Origin: Bacteroidales bacterium | GTDB taxonomy: Bacteria; Bacteroidota; Bacteroidia; Bacteroidales; JAIPAP01 | Assembly (NCBI GenBank): GCA_021740045.1 | Contig: JAIPAP010000018.1 | Coordinates: 1-44,806, forward strand | Length of the DNA stretch: 44,806 nucleotides | Direction of reading: 5' to 3' | Part shown: positions 1-9,737 of the stretch, piece by piece | Layout: each line of letters begins with the position of its first letter | Position numbering within the stretch: position 1 is the stretch's first letter | Notes under the pieces: model-generated | Databases searched by the model: none | Seen by the model: only the letters and a program-made list of their open reading frames with translations | Told to the model about the DNA's origin: nothing | Made by a program: the position numbers and the translations under genes

Positions 1-929
1 AAAACCCTGCCGGTATTGCTAAGTGAACGGCTAAAGCCATGGGAATATCCTACCGGGATAATGGCGATGCGTTTGTCTTCCTGTGCCAGAAAAGTAGTGC
101 CGTAACTGATAAATTCTCCTGCATTCACATTCTTTATCGACATGATCTTACTTTTCCAGTTAATGATCTGCTTGATAGGATCGGATTTATCCTGTTTTTT
201 GTTCACGTAATGAATAAGTGTTTCCTTACTCGGCCAAAAGCCATATTGCAGAATACCCACACGAACCATATCCTTGCGGGTTCGGGGGTAGGCAACCGTG
301 GCTGCCGAACTGGCCGTATGATGGTAAACCGGTGTGATACCAAGGTTATGAAACCATTTTACCACCTTGTGGTAACGTGCAATTTGTTTTTGTACCCGTA
401 CATGATTGGCTATGCTTTCGGCTCCGGCAAAATGTGTACATATGCCCATCACCTCGAACGATTCGGGGTGATCTTTTAAGATACGGGCCAGCTTGCGCCG
501 GGTTTTGATGGGAAATCCCGTGCGGTTCATTCCGGTTTCCACTTCTATATGGATCTTCGCCGGTTTCTTGAGTTTTTTGGCAAATTTTAGCGCAACTTCC
601 ACCCGGTTAAGTTCGAAAACATAAAATTCAATTCCATTTTGAACACACCATTCCAACTGGTCATCATCCATCCATCCCATCACCATCACATCGGTTGCGG
701 GCTTTACAAGGCGGAAAACGCGTATAGCTTCATCGGCGCTAAACACCGCAAAATGATCGATACCGCAGCTTTCGGCCAGGGGAACAAATTCTTCTATTCC
801 ATGACCATAAGCGTTGGACTTTACTACCGATGATATTTTAACCCCTTCACCTACGGTTTCCCGGATGAAATTTAAATTATTGAGCAAAGCCGATTTGCTG
901 ATCTCGATGAAGGATGTGCTTCCAAACAT
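1..929 (-). CDS. alr: Alanine racemase, PLP-dependent (C-terminus cut by window edge)
   Basis: Translating the minus strand from the ATG at 929 gives about 309 open codons running off the window; the ORF track lists only shadows here. The N-terminus carries the PLP-lysine motif of alanine racemases (VVKSNAYGHG, Lys37), followed by the barrel motifs HIEVETGMNRTG and VRVGILQYG and, near the edge, ISYGTTF, where the family has its second catalytic base (Tyr). The last 60 or so residues are missing. The enzyme interconverts L- and D-alanine for peptidoglycan in the cytoplasm. It is the free-standing form, not the MurF-Alr fusion found in some Bacteroidota. The start lies one base after the stop of the M20 gene (TAATATG), so the two are almost certainly translated together. 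A related amino-acid racemase with a different substrate is possible. Confidence 0.9.
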   Translation of the reverse strand, partial: MFGSTSFIEISKSALLNNLNFIRETVGEGVKISSVVKSNAYGHGIEEFVPLAESCGIDHFAVFSADEAIRVFRLVKPATDVMVMGWMDDDQLEWCVQNGIEFYVFELNRVEVALKFAKKLKKPAKIHIEVETGMNRTGFPIKTRRKLARILKDHPESFEVMGICTHFAGAESIANHVRVQKQIARYHKVVKWFHNLGITPVYHHTASSAATVAYPRTRKDMVRVGILQYGFWPSKETLIHYVNKKQDKSDPIKQIINWKSKIMSIKNVNAGEFISYGTTFLAQEDKRIAIIPVGYSHGFSRSLSNTGRV

Positions 930-930
930 A

Positions 931-2073
931 TTAAGCTGTTTTCCTTAATAATTCATTATAAATACCTGAAAACATATTGACCCCGGTTTCTATTATATCT
1001 TCCGGAAAATCATAATCCGGGTTATGAAGCTGGGGTTGCTTTAAACCGGAACCTAACCCAAATAGCGCTCCCTTGTATTGGTTGGTAAAATGGCTGAAAT
1101 CTTCCGACCAGCGGAAGGGTTCCTCTCTTGTCATGATTTTTTTATCAAGGCTTTTAGCCGTTCTTTTAATAAGGTCGTTACATTGCTTATCATTGACAAC
1201 GGCCAGGAATTCTTCCACCCATTCAAATGAAGGGCTAAGCCTTTCTTTTTCTGCAATTTTACGGATGACATTTTCCGCCTTTTCCGATAGCTGTTCCATG
1301 TCATCATTACTATATGAGCGCAGGGTTGTCATCACCTCGGCATAACCGGCTGATGTACCGAAAGCCCGCTCGCCCAGTTTTATGTTTATAAAGGTAAGAA
1401 ATGTAAGTGACTGGAACAGCTTTTTGTTAAATGAAAGTTTATTGAGCGCTGCAATAATTTCCGACACGGCCAAGGCAGGATTAATGCCATTTTCAGGTTC
1501 TCCTGCATGTGCTGTTTTCCCTTGTAGTTTAGCGATCATACCTTTCGAGGCCGAGGCAAAAGTATCATCTCTAACAACAATGGTGTTCTTTTCGTATCCT
1601 GGCAGGTTGTGTAAGGCAAAGACGTAATCGGGTTCTATTTGTTGGAATTTCGGATCGCTAACCACCCACTGGGCTCCTTCGCCGGTTTCTTCGGCAGGTT
1701 GATAGAGTATGACGGCCCGTCCTTTTTCCGGGCGGTTTTTTCCAATGTATTCCGCCAATCCGGCAATCATCGTCATGTGCCCGTCGTGACCGCACTTATG
1801 GGCAACGCCCTCCGAAGTCGATTTATAGGGGATTTCATTGATCTCCTGTATGGGCAAAGCATCAAGTTCACTTCGAAACAAAACCGAGGGGCCGGCCTTG
1901 CCACTGTCATAGATGGCGGCCAAACCGGTTCCACCTATTCCGGTTACAACCGCATCGGGGTTTGTGCGGGCAAGATAGGTATGGATCCGCTTTGCAGTGT
2001 TATGTTCCTTGCCTGATAATTCCGGATAGCGGTGAAGTGTTTTTCGCAGCTCGCTAAGTTCTTCATTTATCAT
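931..2073 (-). CDS. M20D family metal-dependent amidohydrolase (N-acyl amino acid / peptide hydrolase)
   Basis: A 380-residue protein with the M20D layout. CGHDGHMTMIAG near residue 93 supplies Cys and His ligands, QPAEETGEGAQ supplies the catalytic and metal-binding glutamates, HNLPG supplies a His, GKTAHAGEPENGINP marks the dimerisation domain, and SEDFSHF is the C-terminal ligand motif. Relatives (AbgB, hippurate hydrolase, N-acetyl-diaminopimelate deacetylase, IAA-amino acid hydrolases) remove acyl groups from amino acids or short peptides using two metal ions in the cytoplasm. The exact substrate cannot be read from sequence. No signal peptide. It lies between a GNAT acetyltransferase upstream (49-base gap) and alanine racemase downstream (one-base gap), which suggests work on acylated or D-amino acids. 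Confidence 0.9.
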   Translation of the reverse strand: MINEELSELRKTLHRYPELSGKEHNTAKRIHTYLARTNPDAVVTGIGGTGLAAIYDSGKAGPSVLFRSELDALPIQEINEIPYKSTSEGVAHKCGHDGHMTMIAGLAEYIGKNRPEKGRAVILYQPAEETGEGAQWVVSDPKFQQIEPDYVFALHNLPGYEKNTIVVRDDTFASASKGMIAKLQGKTAHAGEPENGINPALAVSEIIAALNKLSFNKKLFQSLTFLTFINIKLGERAFGTSAGYAEVMTTLRSYSNDDMEQLSEKAENVIRKIAEKERLSPSFEWVEEFLAVVNDKQCNDLIKRTAKSLDKKIMTREEPFRWSEDFSHFTNQYKGALFGLGSGLKQPQLHNPDYDFPEDIIETGVNMFSGIYNELLRKTA

Positions 2074-2122
2074 TGTTCCCTCCTCACCTTATTTATCGGG
2101 TATTTCTTTAGGAAGGATTCGA

Positions 2123-2572
2123 TCAGGCTTCTTTTTTTGGTTTGAACCGATATTCCAAATATTTATTGGTAAAACCTACTTTTTCATAAAGAAACCGGGC
2201 TGGATTGTCATGCTCCACATGGAGCTTAACATCACCTTCGGTCAGTTCAAGGGTTTTGTTCATGAGTATCTTGCCGTATCCTTTTCCGCGGTAATCTTTG
2301 TGCACGGCAATGTATACCAGGATGTTCTCAGGGATATAACCCGACATACCTGTTTTGTTGATTACAACCGCTCCTACCAAATCATCCCCTTCGTATCCCA
2401 AAAGAATAAAACCTCCGTCAATTGAAGTTTCACGCAATGCATAATTGATGCATTTCATTATATCTTCCTTCGTATCACCATATTGATCAAGATGGGTATA
2501 AAGAAAGTCGACGATCTTTTCCTTTTCAATCAGTCCAGCCGAACTTAAGGGGTCAAGAATTTCAAATTTCAT
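2123..2572 (-). CDS. GNAT family N-acetyltransferase
   Basis: A 149-residue single-domain protein. The acetyl-CoA pyrophosphate loop is clear (VHKDYRGKGYGKILMN, about residues 90-105), and the C-terminal strand region HVEHDNPARFLYEKVGF is the usual GNAT motif B with its Asn and Tyr. It would transfer acetyl from acetyl-CoA to an amine; the substrate is unknown. It is first in the probable GNAT-M20D-alr transcription unit. A perfect TAnnTTTG element (TAGTTTTG, plus-strand 2625-2632) lies about 50 bases upstream on the minus strand and may be its promoter; no matching -33 element was seen. Confidence 0.88.
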   Translation of the reverse strand: MKFEILDPLSSAGLIEKEKIVDFLYTHLDQYGDTKEDIMKCINYALRETSIDGGFILLGYEGDDLVGAVVINKTGMSGYIPENILVYIAVHKDYRGKGYGKILMNKTLELTEGDVKLHVEHDNPARFLYEKVGFTNKYLEYRFKPKKEA

Positions 2573-2734
2573 GTTTGCTGTCTTTAAATTTCATTTTCAC
2601 GTCTAACAAATAGTTTCTGCGCCACAAAACTAATTAAAAAATTCCATTCGACGAATATAAATCGCTGAAATCAAGTAACTCCATCGATGCATAATTAATA
2701 CGTTTGTGTTAAATGTATATTGCATCAATGCTTT

Positions 2735-4192
2735 TTATGCCTTTATATGTGCCTTTTGTCTTGCGGAACCGGACAGAATGGCGGCTAACAGGAAGTAGAC
2801 CACGGCCGAGGCCAGGATTCCAAAAATATTCGGCTCAAGATCAAAGGGCATGTTCCATTCCCCTATCACAAGTGCGATAGTGGTTCCCCCACCCAGCAGC
2901 ATTGCCCAAAAAGCTGCTACTGCGCTCCGTTTTTTCCATAATATGGCGCCCAGTACCGGGATAAACAATCCCGAAACCATGAATGCATATGAGTGTAGCA
3001 TTAAATCGAGGACCATGGTCATTTCCAGGGCGATCATCAGGGCAATTACCCCGATGATCAACGTGATGAATTTTGAGATCCGCAAGGCCCGGTGGCTGTT
3101 CATATCGAATTTGAAGATCTTGCTAAGCAGGTCGGAGGTGATATTACCCGAGGCGGCCATCAGGCAACTGTCGGCTGTTGAAAGAATGGCCGAAAAATAA
3201 GCCGAAAGCATCAACCCCATAATACCAAAGGGAAGCACTTCGCGCAACAGCATAGGCAACCCCATTTCTGCATCCAGATCGGAACCGGGGGCATGCCCAA
3301 GGTGCGCAAACATGCCCGTTTCAAAGGCAACTCTCGAAAATAACCCAAGTAATACACCCATAAAAGCCATAATGGGCCATTCGAATAATCCCGCTACAAA
3401 CCAGGCTCTTTTAGCCACCTTTTCCGAGCGAGTGGCATATATTCGCTGGTATAAGGTCATCCCTACAAACCAAATGGGAACAATGGTCACAATCCAGTTG
3501 AGAAATTGCTGCCATGTAAGATTTGAAAATGACAGAAACTCCCGGCCAATGGTGGATTTTACCGCTTCCATCCCACCAACTGCATTATAGGCAAATGGGA
3601 TACCGATGAAAATAAGACCTCCCATTAAAATGATCCATTGCACCGTATCAGTATAAATTACAGCCTTTAAACCTCCCATCACTGTATAAGCAATGGCAAT
3701 AAAACCCATAAGCAACAATGCATGATCCAGTGTGAGGGTTGGAAATGTCGCCGAAGCAAGTTTGGCTCCGGCCAGCAACTGTGAACTGGTAAACCCGATA
3801 TATCCTACAGCGGAGATTACACCGGCGAGCAATGCCACATTTTTATTGTAATAACTCTCGAAGATCTGCGGGAAGGTATGGAGCTCTCTTGTCTTCGATA
3901 GCTTCTTAATGTTTGGGATCAGAATAACGGCACTGAGCCAGGCTCCCACCAGTCCTGTGAACAACATCCATGAGCCGGCTATACCGATCAGGAATCCCAA
4001 TCCTCCCAACCCAATGGAAAATCCTCCTCCAACATCGGTGGCAACTACCGACAAGCCAATATGCAGGCTACCCATTTTACGGCCGCCCACGTAAAAATCA
4101 TCAAAGTCTTTGTTTTTCCGGTGAAAAAAGAAACCGATCCCAAGCATTAGGATCATGTAAAGGATGAAGATAATCAGGTCAAGTATGTGCAT
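2735..4192 (-). CDS. Sodium:solute symporter (SSS family)
   Basis: A 485-residue very hydrophobic protein with about 13 predicted membrane segments. The N-terminus has the SSS hallmarks: a first helix, the cytoplasmic stretch FDDFYVGGRKMG, then a glycine-rich second helix (ATDVGGGFSIGLGGLGF). ILSTADSCLMAASGNITSDL about two thirds along is the conserved helix-8 region that binds Na+ in this family. It should import an organic solute with Na+ across the inner membrane; the substrate cannot be assigned. The MarR gene lies just upstream on the same strand, and the gap between them holds a strong promoter overlaid by an inverted repeat, so MarR control is likely. The 162-base gap to the GNAT gene argues against simple co-transcription with that unit. 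Confidence 0.9.
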   Translation of the reverse strand: MHILDLIIFILYMILMLGIGFFFHRKNKDFDDFYVGGRKMGSLHIGLSVVATDVGGGFSIGLGGLGFLIGIAGSWMLFTGLVGAWLSAVILIPNIKKLSKTRELHTFPQIFESYYNKNVALLAGVISAVGYIGFTSSQLLAGAKLASATFPTLTLDHALLLMGFIAIAYTVMGGLKAVIYTDTVQWIILMGGLIFIGIPFAYNAVGGMEAVKSTIGREFLSFSNLTWQQFLNWIVTIVPIWFVGMTLYQRIYATRSEKVAKRAWFVAGLFEWPIMAFMGVLLGLFSRVAFETGMFAHLGHAPGSDLDAEMGLPMLLREVLPFGIMGLMLSAYFSAILSTADSCLMAASGNITSDLLSKIFKFDMNSHRALRISKFITLIIGVIALMIALEMTMVLDLMLHSYAFMVSGLFIPVLGAILWKKRSAVAAFWAMLLGGGTTIALVIGEWNMPFDLEPNIFGILASAVVYFLLAAILSGSARQKAHIKA

Positions 4193-4228
4193 ATAGTTCG
4201 TGTAGTCTGGTTTATATGCGATATTTAG

Positions 4229-4251
4229 TTTGTATACAACAAATATACAAA
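4229..4251. promoter_or_regulatory. Inverted repeat, probable regulator operator before the symporter
   Basis: TTTGTATA, seven bases, TATACAAA: a perfect 8-bp inverted repeat whose left part contains the fully symmetric decamer TTGTATACAA. It lies 37 bases upstream of the symporter start and covers the -7 element and probable start site. Size and symmetry fit a dimeric winged-helix regulator such as the adjacent MarR protein. Binding is inferred. Confidence 0.6.
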
Positions 4252-4271
4252 TAAATTAAAAAAGTGTTCAA
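4240..4271 (-). promoter_or_regulatory. Bacteroidota-type promoter of the symporter gene
   Basis: On the minus strand TTG (4271-4269), 21 bases, then TATATTTG (4247-4240), a perfect match to the Bacteroidota -7 consensus TAnnTTTG. Transcription would start near 4233, about 40 bases before the symporter ATG. The element lies inside the inverted repeat at 4229-4251. Confidence 0.55.
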
Positions 4272-4309
4272 CCTACTTATTTGCCCGTGCTGGTAGATAT
4301 CACAAGGGA

Positions 4310-4846
4310 TTACTCGTTTTCTTCCCTGGAGTTTGCCGACAAGTCATCCTCGTAGGTAAGCAGTGGGCTGGCATCAACATGCTCAATATCGAGTAAGGAA
4401 ATGAGCTCATTAAGGCTGTTTTCGATCTGAGCGATCTTTTCGGGGGGTAATTTCCCAATTTTCATCGAAAGTTGTTGATGGAGCAAGGGCGGTATCTGTT
4501 CAAGAAGGTCTTTGCCCTTGGCAGTAAGCGCAATATAGGTAACTCGTTTATCGGCAAACTTGGGTAGCCGCGCTATGTATCCCCTTTTTTCGAGCCTGTG
4601 TATGATACCGGTTACCGTGCTTGAATTCAGATTAAGAAACTTTCTGATTTCTTTCTGGGTGGTTTGGTAGCTTTTGGCGCTTTTAATGTAGTTTAAGCAG
4701 AGTACCTGTGGTATGCTAACCCCGTATTGCTTTTGGATCTTTTTCGATTCCAGGTTAATAGATCTTACAATTTTTCTAACCTTGATCAGGATTTCCGGAT
4801 AATTCGATTGCAACTCCTTAGTCATTTCCTTAAATAATTTCAGCAC
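4310..4846 (-). CDS. MarR family transcriptional regulator
   Basis: A 178-residue winged-helix protein. The order of elements is typical of MarR: an N-terminal dimerisation helix, a helix-turn-helix around ETTQKEIRKFLNLNSSTVTGIIHRLEKRG-like sequence (QTTQKEIRKF, STVTGIIHRLE), then the wing DKRVTYIALTAKG with the conserved Asp and Arg, and a C-terminal helix pair. The 30-residue acidic tail beyond the usual end is somewhat long. Methionine 8 is an alternative start. It probably controls the symporter just downstream, where an inverted repeat overlies the promoter. A TATTTTTG element (plus-strand 4862-4869) lies close before the start but would leave a very short leader. Confidence 0.9.
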   Translation of the reverse strand: MLKLFKEMTKELQSNYPEILIKVRKIVRSINLESKKIQKQYGVSIPQVLCLNYIKSAKSYQTTQKEIRKFLNLNSSTVTGIIHRLEKRGYIARLPKFADKRVTYIALTAKGKDLLEQIPPLLHQQLSMKIGKLPPEKIAQIENSLNELISLLDIEHVDASPLLTYEDDLSANSREENE

Positions 4847-4932
4847 GAATTAAATTCTCGACAAAAATAATAAAATATTCAAAATCAAACATTAAAAAAT
4901 TTTTGTTGTTCAAACGCTGAATACCAAAAAGT

Positions 4933-6972
4933 ATGATAATGAGTACCAAGAATTCTTCACACTATACAAACCGGCTGATTAATGAAACCAGCCCTTACCT
5001 TTTGCAACATGCCCGCAATCCGGTAGATTGGCACCCCTGGGGCGATGAGGCACTTGATAAAGCTGAAGAGGAGGACAAACCCCTGATCATCAGCATCGGT
5101 TATTCCTCCTGTCATTGGTGTCATGTGATGGCTGACGAATCGTTTGGCGATGAATCAATTGCACAATTAATGAACGATCATTTTATTCCGGTGAAGGTCG
5201 ACCGTGAAGAGCATCCTGATGTTGACCAAACTTATATGACGGCTGTACAATTGCTCTCCGGCAGGGGAGGTTGGCCGTTAAATGTTTTTGCCTTGCCCGA
5301 TGGAAGGCCTTTTTGGGGTGGCACGTATTTTAACAAAGAACAATGGACGGCAATTGTTGAAAAGATTAGCGATCTATACAAAAATAAATATGAGGACCTT
5401 GAAGCCCAGGCCGAGCAATTGGAGTCGGGTATAAGGAGAAGTAGTATAATACAGCCGGTGGAGGAAGAGCAGGAATTCACCTTTGAGCTGGCAAAAACCA
5501 TGAGCGATAAATTATCCCGCGACTTCGACTATGATCATGGTGGTATGGCCGGCTCACCCAAATTTCCCCTGCCGGTAATCCCGGAGTTCCTGCTTCAGTA
5601 TAATTATCATCAAAATAATAGCGACATAAACCGCTTTATCCAAACCACCTTGAGAAATATGGCTTATGGCGGTATTTACGATCAAATAGGGGGCGGGTTT
5701 TCCCGATATGCCACAGATGATGCCTGGCGAATACCTCATTTTGAAAAGATGTTATATGACAATGCCCAGCTCGTTTCGCTCTATTCCAAAGCTTATCAAT
5801 ATTTTAAAGAACCCTTGTATGAGGAGGTGGTTCGTGAAACCATTACTTTTTTGAAACGGGAAATGATGAGTGAAGAAAATGGCTTTTATTCCGCACTTGA
5901 CGCTGATAGCGAAGGTGTAGAGGGTAAATATTATGTGTGGACCAAAAATGAGATCGAACGGATATTAAATGACTATAGCTCGCTGTTTTGTGATTATTAC
6001 AACGTGGAAGGCCTTGGCTACTGGGAAAACGGCAAAAATGTGCTGATGCGTTCCACCAACGATGAAACCTTTGCCAAACGGAACAACCTTTCGCTTACCG
6101 AATGGACAGCATTACGGAAACGATTGAAACAGGATATGTTTAATGCCCGCAATAACCGGAAGCGCCCCGGCCTGGATGATAAGATTTTAACATCGTGGAA
6201 TGGATTAATGCTGAATGGTTTGGTTGATGCCTATAAAGCCTTCGGCAAAGAAGAATATCTTAGCCTGGCTCAAAAAAGTGCCCGGTTTATCATGAATCAT
6301 TTGTTGGGAGAAAAGGGCGGTTTGTTTCATACCTATAAAAACGGACAGGCTAAAATTAACGGGTTCCTGGAAGATTATGCTTTTGTGATTGAAGCATTTA
6401 TTAATCTCTATCAGGTTACCCTGGAAAAAGCATGGGTGGATAAAGCACACGATTTGATGGACTATGCTATAAAGCATTTTTTCGACCGGTATGCCGGATT
6501 GTTCTTTTACACTTCCGATGAAGATAAGCAGGTTGTTTCGCGACGATTCGAAACCATGGATAATGTGATCCCGGCATCCAATTCATCCATGGTACGTTCA
6601 CTTTTTTATCTTGGCCATTTTTATGAGTATAACGATTATCGCCATAAAGCCAAAGCTGCTTTAATGAATGTGATGGATCGTATGCAGCATTACCCCTCGG
6701 CGTTTGCAAATTGGGGACGTTTGTTGCTTCACTTTACAACCGGATTTAACACTGTGGCCATTGCCGGGCACGAAGCATTGACCAGATCAAAAGAGCTTCA
6801 AAAATATTTTCACCCTGAAAAAATCGTGCTCGGTCATGCTTCCGAAGCGGTTTTGCCTCATCTTGAAAATCGCTTTGTCGATGGCAAAACTATGATCTAT
6901 GTATGCACCGAAAAGGCCTGCCAGCAACCAGTAGAAACTATTGAAGATGCCTTGCAACAGCTTAAGGCTTAA
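4933..6972 (+). CDS. yyaL: YyaL/SPATA20-type thioredoxin-domain protein (DUF255)
   Basis: A 679-residue protein of normal length for the family. The N-terminal DUF255 thioredoxin-like domain is unmistakable ([42 protein letters not shown] with a CHWC redox motif, [10 protein letters not shown]). The rest is an alpha/alpha toroid like N-acylglucosamine epimerases and glycosidases ([45 protein letters not shown]). The family runs from bacteria to mammals, but its reaction is not firmly established. No signal peptide. A second ATG two codons downstream is an alternative start. Its end overlaps that of the convergent ClC gene by four bases. Confidence 0.92.
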   Translation: MIMSTKNSSHYTNRLINETSPYLLQHARNPVDWHPWGDEALDKAEEEDKPLIISIGYSSCHWCHVMADESFGDESIAQLMNDHFIPVKVDREEHPDVDQTYMTAVQLLSGRGGWPLNVFALPDGRPFWGGTYFNKEQWTAIVEKISDLYKNKYEDLEAQAEQLESGIRRSSIIQPVEEEQEFTFELAKTMSDKLSRDFDYDHGGMAGSPKFPLPVIPEFLLQYNYHQNNSDINRFIQTTLRNMAYGGIYDQIGGGFSRYATDDAWRIPHFEKMLYDNAQLVSLYSKAYQYFKEPLYEEVVRETITFLKREMMSEENGFYSALDADSEGVEGKYYVWTKNEIERILNDYSSLFCDYYNVEGLGYWENGKNVLMRSTNDETFAKRNNLSLTEWTALRKRLKQDMFNARNNRKRPGLDDKILTSWNGLMLNGLVDAYKAFGKEEYLSLAQKSARFIMNHLLGEKGGLFHTYKNGQAKINGFLEDYAFVIEAFINLYQVTLEKAWVDKAHDLMDYAIKHFFDRYAGLFFYTSDEDKQVVSRRFETMDNVIPASNSSMVRSLFYLGHFYEYNDYRHKAKAALMNVMDRMQHYPSAFANWGRLLLHFTTGFNTVAIAGHEALTRSKELQKYFHPEKIVLGHASEAVLPHLENRFVDGKTMIYVCTEKACQQPVETIEDALQQLKA

Positions 6973-8744
6973 TCTTCGGAAAAATATTTGAGCATTTTAC
7001 GGTATGATGAAAATACATTGGCCCTGGAAACAAAACCTTTGTATTTTCCATTTTTGATTACCGGCAAGTTGTAATTTCCGGTATCATGAAATTTTTGGGC
7101 CACCTTTTCCATCGATTCATCTGGATCGACCCACGTGGACGGCATAAACATCAGGTTCTTCACATAGGTTTTATCATACAGCTCAGGCTTGAACATGATG
7201 TCGCGAATATCATCCATGGAAACGATGCCATAAAATTTTTGATCTTTATCGATAACGGGAAAAATATTCCGGTGTGATTCCGAAACCACATTTACCAAAT
7301 CACCCAAAGAGGCCTCGGGGCCAATAGGATTGAAGTTGGTTTCGATCAGGCGGTCCACTTTCATGAGGGAGAGTACAGCTTTATCTTTATGGTGGGTAAT
7401 AAGGTGACCACGTTCGGCGAGTTGGATGGTATATACCGAATTGGGCTCGAACATCTTAATGGTGGCATAGGAAATGGTCCCGGTGATCATTAGTGGAATA
7501 AAGAGTTCATAGCCTCCTGTTATTTCAGCAATAAGAAAGATGGCAGTAAGGGGAGCATGCAACACCCCGGCGATTAATCCTCCCATTCCTGCAAAAGCCA
7601 GGTTGCTGTTGTTAATCGCTTGAATGTCGAAATAGCGAAGGATCAGTCCGAACAGAAGTCCGGTGTTGGTTCCCATGAACAAGGTAGGCGCAAAGATCCC
7701 TCCAATGCCTCCGGCCCCAAATGTAATGGAAGTGGCAACCACTTTAAATCCCATCACCAGGATGATCATAACAAAGATCATGAGCATGTTTTCGCGGAAG
7801 GTATAAAAAATGCTATTCGTAAAAAGATAATCGTATTCACCATTAAGGCTGAGGTTGATGGCATCGTAACCCTCTCCGTAGAGAGAAGGAAGAAAGAAGA
7901 TAAGAATACCCAGGGCAACACCTCCGATGATGATCCTGATTTTCCAGTTTTTCATCTTATCAAAAATCTTCTGAACGTACATATACACACGTGTAAAATA
8001 CAACGAAATGAATCCGGCCAACACCCCGAGGATGAGATAATAGGGTATATCGCTTATGGAGAAAGAAGTTTCCACTTCAAAGGGATAAAGCACATTCATG
8101 CCCAAAAACAGATAAGAGATAACCACCGCCGAGGTTGATGCCAGAAGCAGGGGGACCAATGAGCTCATGGTAAGGTCGAGCATGATCACTTCCAAACCGA
8201 AAATGATGCCTGCAATGGGAGCTTTAAAAATGGCGGCCATGGCACCGGTGGAGGCGCATCCCAACAGAAGGATCACATTTTTATAGTTCAGATGCAAGGC
8301 CCTTCCGAGGTTCGAACCCATTGCGGCACCTGTTGCGACCGTAGGACCCTCCAGTCCTACCGACCCTCCAAACCCGACGGTAAGCGCACTGGTAATGATC
8401 GATGAATAATTATTATGAGGTTTAATGTGTCCGTTTTCTTTGGAAATGGCATATAATACACTGGGAATACCATGACCTACAGGATTTTTGTTGATGTACT
8501 TAATGAAAAGCATGGTAAGCGCAATCCCGATCATCGGGTAAGCAAAATACAGGTAGTTCTCATACTGATGAGTAAACCCCTGAACTACAAGAGATTGAAT
8601 AAAGTGTACGATGTTCTTAATAATAACCGCCGAAAATCCTGCCAGGATCCCAACAATCACAGCAAGGATCATAATAAAGTTGCGGTCATTGATGTGTTTA
8701 ACACGCCAAATCAGGAATTTACTAAGTAATGATTGTCTCCGCAT
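6969..8744 (-). CDS. ClC family chloride channel/transporter with C-terminal CBS pair
   Basis: A 591-residue inner-membrane protein: about the first 440 residues form the ClC fold and the last 130 form two CBS domains ([36 protein letters not shown]). Family motifs are VGHGIPS, GLEGP (holding the external gating glutamate), GGIFAPTLF and [10 protein letters not shown] (central anion-coordinating tyrosine). By eye, the position of the internal proton glutamate of E. coli ClC (IEE) reads LEV, with valine as in animal ClC channels, so passive chloride conduction is plausible rather than H+ exchange. The start is backed by AAGGGAGAG just upstream, and a TAAATTTG -7 element lies at plus-strand 8766-8773. 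Confidence 0.93.
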   Translation of the reverse strand: MRRQSLLSKFLIWRVKHINDRNFIMILAVIVGILAGFSAVIIKNIVHFIQSLVVQGFTHQYENYLYFAYPMIGIALTMLFIKYINKNPVGHGIPSVLYAISKENGHIKPHNNYSSIITSALTVGFGGSVGLEGPTVATGAAMGSNLGRALHLNYKNVILLLGCASTGAMAAIFKAPIAGIIFGLEVIMLDLTMSSLVPLLLASTSAVVISYLFLGMNVLYPFEVETSFSISDIPYYLILGVLAGFISLYFTRVYMYVQKIFDKMKNWKIRIIIGGVALGILIFFLPSLYGEGYDAINLSLNGEYDYLFTNSIFYTFRENMLMIFVMIILVMGFKVVATSITFGAGGIGGIFAPTLFMGTNTGLLFGLILRYFDIQAINNSNLAFAGMGGLIAGVLHAPLTAIFLIAEITGGYELFIPLMITGTISYATIKMFEPNSVYTIQLAERGHLITHHKDKAVLSLMKVDRLIETNFNPIGPEASLGDLVNVVSESHRNIFPVIDKDQKFYGIVSMDDIRDIMFKPELYDKTYVKNLMFMPSTWVDPDESMEKVAQKFHDTGNYNLPVIKNGKYKGFVSRANVFSSYRKMLKYFSED

Positions 8745-8940
8745 ATCTCTCCCTTAAAATAGCTGCAAATTTAAGGTATTCACCGTTAAAAAGATACTTT
8801 AACCGAAATGGATTTAGGCGTATTCATTTTCCGGCTACAAGTGGTTGTTTCATGAGATAATTCCTATTTTCGTAAAATAATTTTATTCGTTTTAAACAAG
8901 CATGCATTTAATTTTGGATTAACGGAAACCGCAAGGAGCA

Positions 8941-9717
8941 ATGAATGAAGCCAAGAAAATAATCACCTATAATGTTAACGGAATACGGGCTGCTATTCGA
9001 AAGGGCTTTATCGAATGGCTTAAGGCAGCTCAACCCGATATAGTGTGTATACAGGAAACCAAAGCTCATCCCCAGCAGGTGCCTGTTGAGCTTTTCGAAG
9101 AGCTGGGTTATCATCATTACTGGCATTCGGCCGAGAAAAAAGGATATAGTGGAGTTGCCTTGCTTAGTAAAATGGAACCCGACAAGGTGATCTATGGCAT
9201 GGAGATTGACAAATACGACCGCGAAGGGAGAATGATCAGAGCCGATTACGGAGCTGTTTCGGTAATTACCGTATATCACCCTTCGGGTTCGAGTGGCGAT
9301 GCAAGGCAGGATTTTAAAATGAAGTGGCTGGAAGATTTCTATCATTATATAAACGGAATAAAGCAGGAAAGACTCAAGTTGGTCATCAGTGGTGATTATA
9401 ATATCTGCCATAAACCCATCGACATTCATGATCCGGTTAGGAATGCAAAAAACTCGGGCTTTTTACCCGAGGAGCGTCAATGGATGAGTGAATTTCTGGA
9501 TAGCGGATTTATCGACTCATTCCGTTATTTTGTAAAGGAGCCTCATCATTATTCATGGTGGAATTTCCGCGGAAGAGCGCGTGAAAAAAACCTCGGGTGG
9601 CGTATCGATTATAACATGGTGAGCAATCCATTGGAAGAAAATATGCAGCGGGCAGCAATTTTACCCCAGGCAAAACATTCGGATCATTGCCCGGTTTTAT
9701 TAGAAATGAATATGTAA
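8941..9717 (+). CDS. xth: Exodeoxyribonuclease III (Xth / AP endonuclease)
   Basis: A 258-residue protein of the exonuclease-endonuclease-phosphatase fold with the full ExoIII set: ITYNVNGIRAA (metal Asn), IVCIQETKA (catalytic Glu), YHPSGSSGD, SGDYNICHKPIDIHDP, the DNA-binding loop SWWNFRGRAREKNLGWRIDY, and the final SDHCPVLLE with the catalytic Asp-His. It nicks DNA at abasic sites and removes 3' blocks in base excision repair. The start is supported by AAGGAG seven bases upstream; a TAATTTTG -7 element lies at 8909-8916. The OmpA-type gene begins 20 bases after its stop. Confidence 0.96.
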   Translation: MNEAKKIITYNVNGIRAAIRKGFIEWLKAAQPDIVCIQETKAHPQQVPVELFEELGYHHYWHSAEKKGYSGVALLSKMEPDKVIYGMEIDKYDREGRMIRADYGAVSVITVYHPSGSSGDARQDFKMKWLEDFYHYINGIKQERLKLVISGDYNICHKPIDIHDPVRNAKNSGFLPEERQWMSEFLDSGFIDSFRYFVKEPHHYSWWNFRGRAREKNLGWRIDYNMVSNPLEENMQRAAILPQAKHSDHCPVLLEMNM

Positions 9718-9737
9718 ACATTTTATTTAAAATACAG

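Noticed and set aside
39-833. ORFs of 146 and 64 residues on the plus strand
   Set aside because: They lie antisense to a clear alanine racemase frame on the minus strand and have no recognisable domain.
4920-4934. ATAC-N6-GTAT near the yyaL start as a second MarR site
   Set aside because: Only four paired bases; it does not match the long repeat before the symporter.
7620-8138. 172-residue plus-strand ORF
   Set aside because: It is the shadow of the membrane domain of the ClC gene; its composition is highly charged, as expected from antisense of hydrophobic codons.
8908-9429. 173-residue minus-strand ORF
   Set aside because: Antisense to exonuclease III, whose catalytic motifs and ribosome-binding site are plain.
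9687-9737. Upstream start of the OmpA-type ORF
   Set aside because: It overlaps the end of xth and would bury the lipoprotein signal peptide; the ATG at 9738 fits better.
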